This document shows positions 38,101 to 64,000 of a stretch of 64,000 nucleotides of DNA, in pieces. A program made the position numbers and the translations under genes. Position 1 is the stretch's first letter. Every line of letters starts with the position of its first letter. The stretch covers positions 9,294,346 to 9,358,345 of the forward strand of contig OX388344.1 of the NCBI GenBank assembly GCA_947579665.1, in the 5' to 3' direction. A model generated the notes under the pieces. It worked only from the letters and a program-made list of their open reading frames with translations, was not told where the DNA came from and searched no databases. The stretch is from Sympetrum striolatum (lineage: Eukaryota; Arthropoda; Insecta; Odonata; Libellulidae).

Positions 38101-41100
38101 CATTCTATTCTCTTTCTTTTGGTGCTTGATTCGACTTTCTAAGAACCTTATTTCTAATTTAATTTTGTAAAATAAATGAACCCTGCAATGAAAAAAATTA
38201 CCTTACGTGAATTTCTTATGAAAAGGTTTTGACATGTCTGGGTTCGAACTGTGGACTTTATGAAAATAAAAAGTAGCCTATACTCAGCGCAGGGTCGACT
38301 TTTAATAATAAATAAAATTTCAAAGTTCAGTGTCTCTCGGTTCTCGAGTGTTTAGCGAACATACACACACACATACAACATCTATTTTATATGCATATAG
38401 ATTACATGTCAGTTTCGTGCTTATAAAATTCACTTGCCATTGCATAAATATCTTTATTCCTTATAAATTATTTAATCCTGCCATTCTTCTCCATTTGGAA
38501 CATTTTTTGTTGTTATCCTTTGTAAGTGCATTTGAATTTCCTTAATGATATCTGCCTGTTGATTTTATCATCACCCAATGCTGTTGGGAATGCAACCCCT
38601 GAGCAACGCAACAGCCGTATTGGTGCAGTGTTCAATAGATGTTGCGGTTCCTCAAGTCACCAGTGTTGTTCAGTAATTGTGAATTTCCAATTGATGCTAT
38701 TGCTTAAGATGCATTACTATCCATTACTTTCAAAGTAATAATTAGTTAATGGATTAGGCATAATGAAGTAAAAAGATGAAAACAATTAATAATATATTAT
38801 TCCTTTGAAATAAATTATTTTGGGTACTTGCCAACCCCTTAGTAAAGTGTTATCTGCAGCACTACGATAAGGGTTTTTGCATCACAACTTTTAAAAATTG
38901 TTTAGGGAATCTATGAAATATATAGTAAAGTTTTTGCTCTTTTTCAGGTTTTAGAATCTTATAGAGCTGGTGTGATTGCCTTGAAGAAGACTCTCTCAGA
39001 AGGTGGTTTGACGATTGATAGTGTAGAAGATGCCAAAGCGGATCTCGAAGATGTAAGTTATGAATCTCTAAAGATGGTAATCAGTAAAATATTTCGTTAA
39101 TGTATTTTAATAACATTTCCTTTAAGTGTGGTACTTGATCATTTTTTTATAAAAAAGTAGATGTGGATAGAATTTTATTTTTCCTCATTTTTTGAACCAT
39201 TTAAACGGGCATTTGTGCTTCATTCACCTGCTGTGTTAAATGGGAAATCATTAGATGGTATATTAATGACAGATTAACAATCTTTCTATCAGGTATATAT
39301 AATGGTAAAAAGAAATAATTAATAAAAAAGTGTCTTCTTAAAGAATTAAATTGACTAAGGATAAGTCGGTTCCTAATTTTTTCCGGTTCTTGGTAGTGGT
39401 TCGGTTCTTACCCTTGGGTTCTTCCAGCTTAAATACAAGGAATTGGATGCATAAACTCCATGCCAGTGTAGTCTTGACATTGTTAGATGGCAATGTCAAA
39501 ATTAATAAGGAAGTACATTGAGCATATGAAGGAGTATTACAGAATTGTTGATAATGCTCTTTTTAAATATTTTAAGCTATGAATGAAAAATAAAAAGCTT
39601 ATGTAAGACAGTTGCCTTGAGACAGCATTTTGGGTTTGGGTGCAAAATTCCAATCCTTGCTGCCGCTTCGTGCCAGTTCCTAAGTACCGACTTTATATGA
39701 TCGGTTCTCGTTACCGGTTCTAAGGGCCAAGAACTGGAACCGATCCATCTCTAAAATTGGATATATATTAATTTATTGAAATTTAGAAGGTCTCAAAAAT
39801 TAGCATCTTCCTTCTTTTGATGTTTTTTACAGAAAACCTTTCTTTTCTTCCAGCTACTTCCCTCCTTCTTGTAGCAAGAGAGCAAAATATTTCTTATCTT
39901 TACTCTGGCATGCATTTCTTTCTTCAGAAATTATTGACTGAATGATTATGAACAAAATAATGTAAATTGGTAAACTATTGCTTATTTTTTATGAAAACGT
40001 TCTGCTGTACTCTATATTCCATTCAGGGATTTTTGTACTAATTTTTTGCTGTAGAATGGATAAGTGACTGGTTTGGGTTATTTTCCTGTTTTGAATTCTT
40101 TCTTTCTGGGTAAGGATTTCCTTAGGAAAAATTAACCGCAAAAAAGTCTGATGGGACAGAAATCAAACCCCAGTTCTTCCTTTATCTGGGAGGCTGTGTT
40201 AACCATCAAAGCAACATTGGGGTAGTATAAGCAATAACTTTGTAGCAGCACTTAATTACTTTTGGTAGAAGTTGTGTAGGTGGAGTAACTTTACCTTTCG
40301 TGGGATTCTTTACGTTTTTGTTTGAATTTAAAGGTACTGGAGCTGCATGAAGACATAACTTGCACTCTGTCTGAAGTGGGGAAGATTAGTGTGACGGAAG
40401 AGGAAGAATTGGAAGAGGAGCTCCTTGAACTCTTAGGAGAGCCACCTGTTGAAGAGAGCCTTCCAAACGTGGAAGCATTGACGGAGCTCAACAACACCTT
40501 GGATTCAATGAAATTGGAAGGTAAATTACTCCCTCCTTATGTACAATGTGTAAGCAAATACATTCATAGCAATAATTTTAGTTTGATCTATACATCTATA
40601 AATATATAGTGTGCCCTGAAAGATTAGTAGTAATCCGTTAGTTAATTATCCATTAACATGGTGTCCCCCTTGTGGGTACAAATTTTCATTTCTCAAAATT
40701 GTTTGCATCAAGTCGGCACGGGTTACCATAATCCAACAGGGCAAATATCTCCCGCTTTAATTACATTGAGACTATTTTTAAGATAAAAAAAAAATCACTT
40801 CCTGATAAGATGGAAACTTGAAACTCGGCATGTGGATAGAGATCATGAATATATTTTATAAACAAATTTTAACGATTCGCTGATGGTCCTTGGTTCGATC
40901 CTGGAGAGTCATTATCATTCCCAAATGCATTTCTTATGAGAAAACAGAATCCTATTTTAAGTCCTTCCCGGTATGATATCAACTTCAAACATTGCATTAA
41001 ATAAGATCAAGTCCTACAAAGTCATAATGTGTTTTCACATCTGCCAATAGGTCCTGAGTTCGATACTAGGCGTCTCTAAAATTATAAATTGCTACAATTT

Positions 41101-41890
41101 TTAAGATTTTTTTTAACCCCTTCCACGAAACAGAAACTTGTCTTGTAAACAGAGATCATAAATAATTTTCATATACGCTGTTTAAAGTTTTCCTGAAGGT
41201 CCTTGGTTCGATCCCAGAGTATATACCAGGTATATATATATACCCTATGCATTTTAGATGGGGATGATGGAGTCTAAATTTTGGACCTTCTCGGTATGAT
41301 ATCGACTTCAAAATGTGAATCAAATAAGTGTTATTTCTATCAGGGCGTTCTATGTATTCAGATCATCCAAAAGATCTTGGGTTCGACACCAGGCGTCTCC
41401 ACTATTGGATACATTTGGCGGGAATTTAAAATTAGTTATGATACGGTTACAAAAATATTTTAAACGGCATCTCTGTAGGATGGATAGGAAACCCATGACA
41501 CTGAGGTTCAAAGTCGCATTTTTCCTGGGGGTTTCACATTAGGGCCTATATGCTGTAAAAATCTCAAGTCAATGATGCTTGTGGTTTAGCCTGTGAATTA
41601 GTATCCTATCTATCTAGTTGAGTGAATCTGGAGAAGGAATTATATATAATAGATGTACTGTTTAACGTTCCACTAATGGTCCTTTGTTCGATATGCACAT
41701 TTCAGTGCCATGCGCCATAAAATGTTTTTTCGTAAATCTGTGATGCATTTTTTTAAATGTTGTCCCCAGCTGGATCTATCTTGTGGAAATTTCATCTACC
41801 AATAACTATCCTTGGCTCTTTACAGATCTTCCCAACCCACCGACCCATGCGCCATCACAGCCAGTCAGTTTTAAGGAACCAAGTCTGTGA
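13817..41890 (+). CDS. Chmp7: CHMP7, ESCRT-III subunit (middle exon or exons not located)
   Basis: CHMP7 joins the ESCRT-III machinery that seals the re-forming nuclear envelope and sorts endosomal membrane. Exons found: 13817-14103, 25303-25617, 37027-37146, 38948-39052, 40334-40520 and 41826-41890. The first gives the N-terminal winged-helix region (LLPDCWKDDVRMNSLFAPFR, NPQDWDSKLTFW), matching human LLPPEWEEDEERM and STDWDSKMGFW. The others give the Snf7-type core: a long charged coiled coil, KRVEALDNIQSLLHRV, ESYRAGVIALKKT, an acidic EEEELEEELLELLGE, and a proline-rich tail ending KEPSL. About 359 residues are accounted for, against roughly 450 in human. The gap is the second half of the N-terminal domain. 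Exon 1 ends in phase 2 and the next found exon begins in phase 0, so the missing coding length is 3n+1. A second ATG at 13835 has a better start context (ATCATGG). Confidence 0.88.
14104..14779. other. CHMP7 intron, start
   Basis: No feature recognised. The exon or exons that should follow exon 1 (expected to contain an SWxxW-like motif) could not be identified here or further on before 25303. Confidence 0.4.
14780..15940 (+). pseudogene. piggyBac transposase remnant 1
   Basis: Frames broken by stops give FYNAYFYAGKDTDGIGLSEE, QSVVHLSELINQSHRNITPD and DNWFTSVELAEKSRMKGLTY, VGTVREKYKREMPNEF, GGVDLFDE, SSRGTTRWPMAVFLRILDVS and finally a C-terminal region that in another frame reads FCCKCRQPVCLKCSKK, the cysteine-rich C-terminal domain of piggyBac transposases. 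Only the C-terminal half of the protein is represented. About 370 bp (15310-15680) of AT-rich sequence interrupts it before the cysteine-rich end. Located in the first CHMP7 intron. Confidence 0.85.
16124..16191. repeat. 27-bp inverted repeat hairpin with hammerhead-like core
   Basis: Arms 16124-16150 and 16165-16191 pair with one mismatch around a 14-nt loop. The right arm begins CTGAAGATG and runs to GAAACCC, then AGGTCGTGG, resembling the CUGANGA-stem-GAAA-stem-UH layout of short hammerhead ribozymes carried by Penelope-like elements. A second copy of the same motif on the minus strand forms the left arm. Core pairing next to CTGAAGA is imperfect, so activity is doubtful. Confidence 0.55.
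16557..16672 (-). repeat. tRNA-derived SINE, copy 1 (minus arm of inverted pair)
   Basis: Read leftward: GGGTAGCCTAGATGGTTAAG (A-box-like TAGCCTAGATGG) then GGCAGCC, a 5-bp stem region and GGGTTCGATTCCCGGCCC (B-box GGTTCGATTCC), followed by a T-rich tail ending GTTTTTCCTTGG. The A-to-B spacing is tRNA-like. It pairs with copy 2 as a large inverted repeat. Confidence 0.7.
16786..16905 (+). repeat. tRNA-derived SINE, copy 2 (plus arm of inverted pair)
   Basis: GGTTAAGGCAGCCTCCCGGA through GGGTTCAATTCCCGGCCCTG, with the same tail (GTCTGTTTTTCCTTGG). Inverted relative to the copy at 16557-16672 with about 115 bp between. The open frame across this region (16695-16937) is only read-through of the repeat. 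A third, more diverged copy is at 40113-40226. Confidence 0.7.
16906..18419. other. CHMP7 intron stretch without recognised feature
   Basis: AT-rich. A short GC palindrome-like CCTCCCTTTTGGGAGGGG occurs near 17888. I found no exon with ESCRT similarity. Confidence 0.4.
18420..18790 (+). pseudogene. Non-LTR retrotransposon C-terminal fragment
   Basis: Broken frames read LKTKWSDRITNAEVWRRIG, SLLNEVKARKWKYA, then HVQRE and, with frame changes, MEWFDNLRNWTDI, the order found at the C-terminus of RTE-like and related reverse transcriptases (RWTDxxxNEEVLRRIG ... RRLKWIGHV ... W-D-I-W). 5' truncated and riddled with stops. Confidence 0.65.
18791..19167. other. CHMP7 intron stretch without recognised feature
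   Basis: AT-rich intron; nothing recognised. Confidence 0.4.
19168..19246. mobile_element. Miniature Tc1-type element reduced to a hairpin
   Basis: TGGCCAAAATTAATGCACCA and its inverted partner (19170-19191 and 19215-19236, 22 bp with one mismatch) enclose only 23 bp. The right end continues GGCCAGGACTG followed by TA, matching the CAGTCCTGGCCAAAATTA style of Tc1 termini. The left end is eroded beyond the repeat. Essentially two terminal repeats with almost no interior. Confidence 0.65.
19247..20035. other. CHMP7 intron stretch without recognised feature
   Basis: A stretch at 19440-19560 encodes two closely spaced tryptophan pairs, but it has no usable splice borders in the required phase. 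The part next to 20035 (19840-20030) may be the far 3' end of the RTE element. Confidence 0.35.
20036..21770 (-). mobile_element. RTE-clade non-LTR retrotransposon, copy 1 (decayed)
   Basis: From right to left on the minus strand: an AP-endonuclease remnant (NGGVGFLINKRWKDNVVKIK, GVSDRI, about 21480-21600), a linker (ARRCLAIGKKQ; SEEVMAAIKQMG), reverse transcriptase blocks (NYCPISILPVVYKTF; HTLQEIINRTNEYEMTLVLC; FVDYEQAFDSV; LKALKNQGIDSEYIHLLCSV) and the catalytic palm SHLRFADDIVLFAVNAED (about 20520-20580) followed by CILPVLTYGSET. The gene is split by stops and frame shifts near 20650 and 20940-21160. The FADD motif is intact. The same family occurs at 54610-55850. Confidence 0.85.
21880..22500. 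repeat. B-box monomer array, cluster 2 (head to head)
   Basis: The left part, to about 22020, is on the minus strand, with two units marked CTTGAACCCAGG and ATCGAACCCATGACACTGAGG. From 22030 the array is on the plus strand with ATCCTTGGTTTGACACTAGG, then GGTCCTTGGTTCGATTCCAG, and a decayed GGTCCTGAGTT. Shared blocks CTTCCCGATAAGATGGAAAT and CTTCCCGGTATGATATCGGC recur one per unit. The order matches clusters 4, 5 and 6. Confidence 0.75.
22516..22965 (-). mobile_element. mariner 5' fragment
   Basis: The right end reads leftward TACGAGGGTGGTCTGAAAAG then TTTCCGACC, a mariner terminal repeat beside TA. Then comes the transposase start MDKIEYQAVIKYLLLKGDTP, YGDSVPSFTTVKFWAA, FKRGRKSLGDDERS and KVHHMVLDD, where homology stops near 22516. 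The N-terminal helix-turn-helix domain only; the catalytic domain is absent. It is a different subfamily from the copies at 2.3 and 35.5 kb. Confidence 0.8.
22966..23199. other. CHMP7 intron stretch between transposons
   Basis: No feature recognised apart from a possible decayed B-box unit (CGAACCCAAGACAC near 23069). Confidence 0.4.
23200..24617 (-). mobile_element. pogo/Tigger transposon, second copy (minus strand)
   Basis: The right terminus reads leftward TACCGTAAATGCAGTCGTAT then CAGTCGACC. A transposase remnant starts near 24243 with MGAPEKRQKFDSGFKLKVVE, FAAAREFGISEK (CENP-B-type helix-turn-helix), then WKTLEDHVSKW, RNSTCIY, the VVLSSMAEGTKLKPMDIFKR stretch and, near 23200-23330, remnants of the last catalytic region. 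Stops and frame shifts are abundant. A piggyBac-style TTAACCCTTTACTACTAAGG lies at 24513-24532 on the minus strand, possibly a nested end. The left terminus was not found. Confidence 0.78.
24618..25302. other. CHMP7 intron just upstream of the second found exon
   Basis: Contains an open stretch at 24908-25132 without an in-phase acceptor and without similarity to CHMP7. The polypyrimidine tract CTCCTGTTTCTTGCAG at 25287-25302 serves the next exon. Confidence 0.45.
25303..25617 (+). CDS. Chmp7: CHMP7 exon (end of winged helix 2 and first coiled coil)
   Basis: 105 codons framed by TTTCTTGCAG and donor GTGAGC. Begins CMSEKMLAARTSQLVDVEEL and includes LVLVYLRRRGLAAFAKCGQK (human LVLLQLQKEKRV), TVVKLGSDG, then the Snf7 helix 1 region EKRVRESVERMEEEKQRL and KEYLRKGMRHL. 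This exon is visibly GC-richer than its neighbours, in a window that is otherwise AT-rich. Confidence 0.87.
25979..26008 (-). repeat. Hammerhead-like motif in a repeat tail
   Basis: Read leftward: CCTGATGATAGCCATCGCTG then GCCAAAACCAGTTG. CTGATGA equals the CUGAUGA core; GCCA pairs with TGGC across TCGC as stem II; the expected GAAA is degraded to CAAAA. The sequence that follows (TTGAAATAAAAACATCTTGT) is typical of tails of Penelope-like or similar retroelements. Probably inactive. Confidence 0.45.
26009..26799. other. CHMP7 intron stretch without recognised feature
   Basis: A TTGGTTT/TTGGTTCC-rich segment around 26260-26350 shows low-complexity internal repetition (ATTGGTTT variants). Nothing coding recognised. 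Confidence 0.4.
26800..27110 (+). repeat. GC-rich LTR-like block with TATA box and short direct repeats
   Basis: Unlike its AT-rich surroundings. It contains GAGTATATAAGG (26901-26912), the 13-mer CGGGGTAGCGTCC twice (26856-26868 and 26881-26893), and a 27-bp direct repeat TCTGACCTTAG(T/C)TTGCTACGG... at 26946-26972 and 26994-27020. A repeated upstream element, TATA box and downstream GC-rich leader resemble the U3-R-U5 of a solo LTR, but no TG...CA ends, target duplication or primer-binding site is secured. Alternatively it is an ordinary intronic promoter or a minisatellite. Confidence 0.35.
27111..28373. other. CHMP7 intron stretch without recognised feature
   Basis: AT-rich; no exon or element recognised. 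Confidence 0.4.
28374..29399. repeat. B-box array, cluster 3: palindromic, with two outward 3' ends
   Basis: A 5'-end fragment (TCTATTATATATAGATGC at 28374) is cut at 28422. At 28423 a minus-oriented 3' terminus begins: CTAG, then the hairpin GCTTGCATACTGCAAGC (28436-28452). The minus arm runs to about 28860 with units marked CATCGAACACGGG and CATTGAACCCAGG. The plus arm runs from about 28980 with GGGTTCGATGCCAG at 29095-29108 to a second 3' terminus: hairpin GCTTGCAGAATGCAAGC (29370-29386) and CTCG at 29396-29399. The two arms mirror each other over roughly 400 bp. The open frames in this region on both strands are read-through of the palindrome. Confidence 0.78.
29770..30330 (+). pseudogene. 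Non-LTR retrotransposon fragment (linker before reverse transcriptase)
   Basis: An open stretch reads WGGFEGILTEGIKWYVPKKA, NPDLKCYNREIRVLKSEVKK, REAYKARN and MKKYKYYFKLLKEEKNKVKE, followed in broken frames by ILEKEGNRKFCIRYV. This is the endonuclease-to-RT linker pattern of jockey/CR1-like elements (W-FK...VP-K...W-N-E...K...YK). No catalytic RT blocks follow before similarity is lost. Confidence 0.6.
30331..32817. other. CHMP7 intron stretch without recognised gene
   Basis: A tRNA-B-box-like fragment GGGGTTCGAACCCCTCC lies near 32253-32269 in a GGGGGAGG context, probably from a repeat tail. Otherwise nothing is recognised. Confidence 0.4.
32818..33955 (+). mobile_element. Best-preserved B-box array element, Helitron-like ends (cluster 4)
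   Basis: The 5' end TCTATTATATATAGATGC follows an A at 32817; a GATA microsatellite sits at 32855-32881. B-box motifs (GGTTCGA) begin at 32994, 33170, 33340, 33506, 33663 and 33811, spacings 176, 170, 166, 157 and 148 bp. Each unit also has a CTTCCCG/CTTGCCGG-TA block and a CTTGAAACTC or ACTTCAAACT block. The 3' end shows the 17-nt hairpin GCTTGCAGTATGCAAGC (33926-33942), 9 nt, then CTCG (33952-33955) and T. 5' TC, a 3' hairpin about 10 nt from a CT-R-like end, and A/T flanks are Helitron features; the tandem core resembles HINE-type non-autonomous elements. No protein is encoded. The clear departure from type is CTCG instead of CTRR; one other copy has CTAG. Confidence 0.65.
32855..32881 (+). 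repeat. GATA microsatellite
   Basis: About seven ATAG/GATA units within the 5' leader of the B-box element. The corresponding region of cluster 6 (41600-41620, inverted) keeps only about two units, so the tract is length-variable between copies. Confidence 0.9.
33978..34056. repeat. Direct repeat containing the palindrome CCGATATATCGG
   Basis: GCCGATATATCGG(C/T)CCGCC followed by GCACT occurs twice (starting near 33990 and 34032), about 42 bp apart, in a GC-rich patch just after the end of the cluster 4 element. Origin unknown. Confidence 0.7.
34430..34972 (+). repeat. B-box monomer array, cluster 5
   Basis: Plus-strand units: ...CCCCTTCCCATAAACTTGAC; AGTGTCGTGGGTTTGATGAC; ATTATCCTTGGTTCGAGGCT with AGATCAGGGCGAATATTCTC; then CCTTCCCGGTAAGATGGAAA and CTTGAATCTCGGCATG. 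No terminus is recognised. It is followed directly by GTTCCGG-rich sequence (34985-35030) that looks like the end of a different, hAT-like repeat. Confidence 0.7.
35031..35509. other. CHMP7 intron stretch without recognised feature
   Basis: AT-rich; nothing recognised. Confidence 0.4.
35510..36469 (+). mobile_element. Internally deleted mariner with intact terminal repeats
   Basis: TA (35510-35511) then CGAGGGATGTCCAGAAAGTA; the other end read backwards from TA (36468-36469) is CGAGGCTTTACCAGAAAGTA, and both continue A/G-TGTACTGA, giving terminal inverted repeats of about 30 bp. The interior encodes an N-terminal transposase part (EVYNEVNTAYSDKAMNRTCV, FKWCREFKNGRTSVHNDQRS, GRPSIVTDDI) and then jumps at about 36105 to the C-terminal part (KELLASLKWDVLNHPAYSPV, LAPSDYYLF, IPRFNICIERNGDYVE). 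The first two catalytic aspartates are lost with the deletion; the third (APSD) remains. 960 bp against about 1.3 kb for a full mariner. Confidence 0.88.
36470..37026. other. CHMP7 intron stretch without recognised feature
   Basis: Ends with the acceptor ATTTGTTTCAG used by the next exon. Confidence 0.5.
37027..37146 (+). CDS. Chmp7: CHMP7 exon (Snf7 helix 2)
   Basis: 40 codons, phase 0 both sides; acceptor TTTGTTTCAG, donor GTATGC. Encodes AKSSLRKRHAVENHIAKRVE then ALDNIQSLLHRVKEAESDAQ, matching human [20 protein letters not shown] and LDTVQGILDRI. Basic helix of the ESCRT-III core. Confidence 0.93.
37147..38947. other. CHMP7 intron; CA microsatellite at 38364-38373
   Basis: Mostly featureless AT-rich intron with a short (AC) run. 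A weak trace of a B-box unit (GGGTTCGAACTGTGGAC) lies near 38241. Confidence 0.45.
38948..39052 (+). CDS. Chmp7: CHMP7 exon (Snf7 helix 3)
   Basis: 35 codons, phase 0 both sides; acceptor TTTTTCAG, donor GTAAGT. Encodes VLESYRAGVIALKKTLSEGG and LTIDSVEDAKADLED; human equivalent VFNAYQAGVGALKLSMKDV. Confidence 0.93.
39358..39756. mobile_element. hAT-like MITE
   Basis: The left end AAGGATAAGTCGGTTCC and the right end read backwards AGAGATGGATCGGTTCC are inverted repeats. Both are followed by repeated (C)GGTTCTTGG/GGTTCTTAC motifs near each end. Interior 0.36 kb, noncoding. The ends resemble the TAGAGATGG ends of hAT MITEs; an 8-bp target duplication is not visible, so class is tentative. Confidence 0.5.
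40113..40226 (-). repeat. tRNA-derived SINE, copy 3 (diverged)
   Basis: Read leftward: GGTTAACACAGCCTCCCAGA, TAAAGGAAGAACTGGGGTTT, GATTTCTGTCCCATCAGAC then TTTTTTGCGG. Same arrangement as the inverted pair at 16.6-16.9 kb, with B-box decayed to GGTTTGATTTC. It lies about 100 bp upstream of the next CHMP7 exon. Confidence 0.65.
40334..40520 (+). CDS. Chmp7: CHMP7 exon (acidic helix region)
   Basis: 62 codons plus one base; acceptor TGAATTTAAAG, donor GTAAAT. Encodes VLELHEDITCTLSEVGKISV, an acidic EEEELEEELLELLGEPPVEE, and LNNTLDSMKLE. The EELEKELDILL-like run of human CHMP7 and the MKLE close are both recognisable. Leaves in phase 1. Confidence 0.92.
40690..41720. repeat. B-box monomer array, cluster 6
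   Basis: Plus-strand units with motifs at 40892 (GGTTCGA), 41057 (AGTTCGA), 41205 and 41380, spacings 165, 148 and 175 bp, alternating the CCTTGGTTCGATCCCAGAG and GAGTTCGATACCAGGCGTCT types as in clusters 2 and 4. At about 41475 the orientation flips: 41660 to 41480 reads leftward as TCTATTATATATAATTCC (the family's 5' end), the short GATA tract, and ACCTCAGTGTCATGGGTTTC. A further plus-strand unit (GGTCCTTTGTTCGAT) follows at 41678. Lies in the last CHMP7 intron. Confidence 0.75.
41826..41890 (+). CDS. Chmp7: CHMP7 last exon (short proline-rich tail and stop)
   Basis: Acceptor TTGGCTCTTTACAG; the pending G of the previous exon plus AT gives Asp, then LPNPPTHAPSQPVSFKEPSL and TGA at 41888-41890. 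It is only 65 nt. The phase fits exactly, the tail is Pro/Ser-rich like human CHMP7's, and a poly(A) signal follows 273 bp later. An upstream AG (CCCCAG at 41769) is also possible but gives a less family-like tail. Confidence 0.8.
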
Positions 41891-42162
41891 GAGAGATTAT
41901 CTTGTACTTCATAAATTATCTATTGTGAAAAATAATCCCGCAGGGAAACTTAGCCTGTGTCTAATTAAAAATTTTATATTTGTATAGAACTGTACAATTA
42001 TTTTGAAGAAAATTTTTTTTATCATACAAGGCAATACTTGCCCTTCATTCAACAAAATTTCCGCAACAATATGGTTATAAAACAAATGAAGTAGCACATT
42101 AAAAGTGGGCAAATTAAATTCCAGCATTGAAATTCTGCTGTGTATTTGACCATATCAATTGA

Positions 42163-42168
42163 AATAAA
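42163..42168 (+). terminator. Candidate CHMP7 poly(A) signal
   Basis: AATAAA 273 bp after the CHMP7 stop codon, the first canonical hexamer in this direction. Confidence 0.55.
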
Positions 42169-43030
42169 GCTTAAGATCGATTCTTTTTAATTATTTAATC
42201 ATAATTTGCAAAAGTTGATCTAATTCAAAATTTTGGATTAGAAGAGGTATTGATTTGGAAAATGTTTTGGAGTATTTTTTGTACCTTTTCACCACCTGAT
42301 GGATATGCACTTCAGACGAAAGCAGAATTATGAAGAAATAAGAAGGGACCTTCACTGTGAACTAATCACAAAATGTTTACTTAAAACAGCCTGAATTTTG
42401 AAATTGAACCCATTAATTAAATCAAACAATAAGGTCTTACCTAACATTCAGCCTTAATTATTGTTCTGTGGCTTAATAATCTAGCCAGACAACATTTTAT
42501 CAACAAATTTCCAATGAGAGCTATGGGATTCCTCCTCAGGGCTGTTATTTCAAAAAAAAAACAGTTGTTCTTGAATTTCACCATTGGTAATGAGACAATC
42601 TCAACTGATGTCAAAGAACAGCCAAACATGAATTGAGCAATGACTGCTGCTTATAAATATGTACACAACAATTCTTCCAAATGAGAGAATCAAACTTGCA
42701 TCATCAAAAACCATTCTTTCATTCAAAGAAAACTAAGATAACTGTTACAAGAGGTATACTCCAAAACCACAATCATTTTCTTTTACACAGAATTACAAAA
42801 GTTAAACCATTTCCTCCCTCGACTACAAACATAAAATGAGACATACATTTTGATTAACATAAATTGCAAAACGAAACATTGCAATTAAGTGCTAGTAAGT
42901 TTCGAGATTGTTATTCACTACACCATCCACGTGGAACATAAATGGTCAGATGACAGCAGGCGTGGAAGCTGGGAACATTGCTAAGGCTCATTGCGACAAA
43001 TATTATCTGCCGATTCATAGTAATAAAATA

Positions 43031-43036
43031 TTTATT
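43031..43036 (-). terminator. Candidate poly(A) signal for the distal eRF1 last exon
   Basis: AATAAA on the minus strand, about 197 bp after the stop at 43233-43235. Confidence 0.5.
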
Positions 43037-43232
43037 TTAGCCTCCAATCCTTGAACAATCACAAAAAACTTGGGACTTGGTCAAATGTCTATTAACTGAA
43101 GAAAAAGGGCACTTGCAATACTCAATTCCTTCACTGATTTCAACTCATGGCAGCGCATGGTAAATGTCGTTTCCTTTATGTTGATAGACGAGATTCCAAA
43201 ATAAATTCACACCCAAGCAGCTAATTAACGTT

Positions 43233-64000
<20,768 letters not shown>

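Larger units (their letters stand above)
41891..43232. other. Convergent intergenic region between CHMP7 and eRF1
   Basis: 1.34 kb between two stop codons that face each other; it must hold both 3' UTRs. Nothing else is recognised. Confidence 0.6.

Overview
The window is nuclear DNA from an animal, most likely an arthropod and plausibly an insect. It is AT-rich, its genes have small exons and kilobase-scale introns with GT-AG borders, and the introns are full of decayed transposons of types common in arthropods (mariner, pogo/Tigger, piggyBac, RTE and CR1/jockey-like retrotransposons). No bacterial-style gene organisation is present. I cannot name the species.

Three conserved cellular genes account for all the exons I can support. 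Pantothenate kinase runs leftward from a start codon at 12823 and leaves the window at the left edge; six exons are visible. CHMP7 (ESCRT-III) runs rightward from 13817 to a stop at 41890; six exons are visible and one or more middle exons were not found. The two genes are head to head with 993 bp between start codons, so they probably share a bidirectional promoter. The third gene, translation release factor eRF1, enters from the right edge and runs leftward. Five internal exons lead to two alternative last exons, at 50603-50682 and 43233-43312. CHMP7 and eRF1 converge tail to tail, 1.3 kb apart.

The genes are unrelated in job: coenzyme A synthesis, membrane and nuclear-envelope remodelling, and translation termination. 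Their adjacency looks like ordinary insect synteny rather than a functional cluster.

Most of the window is intron. From left to right it holds a mariner (2.3-3.5 kb), a pogo element with a nested piggyBac MITE (5.9-8.5 kb), a piggyBac (14.8-15.9 kb), an inverted SINE pair (16.6-16.9 kb), a Tc1-type hairpin MITE (19.2 kb), an RTE retrotransposon (20.0-21.8 kb), a mariner end (22.5-23.0 kb), a second pogo (23.2-24.6 kb), an LTR-like GC-rich block (26.8-27.1 kb), a deleted mariner with intact terminal repeats (35.5-36.5 kb), a hAT-like MITE (39.4-39.8 kb), and in the eRF1 introns a second piggyBac (53.4-54.5 kb), a second RTE (54.6-55.9 kb) and two CR1-like fragments (57.6-59.8 kb).

The most unusual component is a dispersed family seen in eight clusters (10.6-11.4, 21.9-22.5, 28.4-29.4, 32.8-34.0, 34.4-35.0, 40.7-41.7, 56.4-56.7 and 57.2-57.5 kb). 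It is built of diverged monomers of about 150-176 bp. Each monomer carries a GGTTCGA motif like the B box of a tRNA gene and a CTTCCCG-TA-GAT block. The best copy (32818-33955) has Helitron-like ends: a 5' TC, and a 17-nt hairpin followed 9 nt later by a CTNG terminus. I read it as a non-autonomous Helitron-like element with a tandem B-box core, which I cannot match to a named family.
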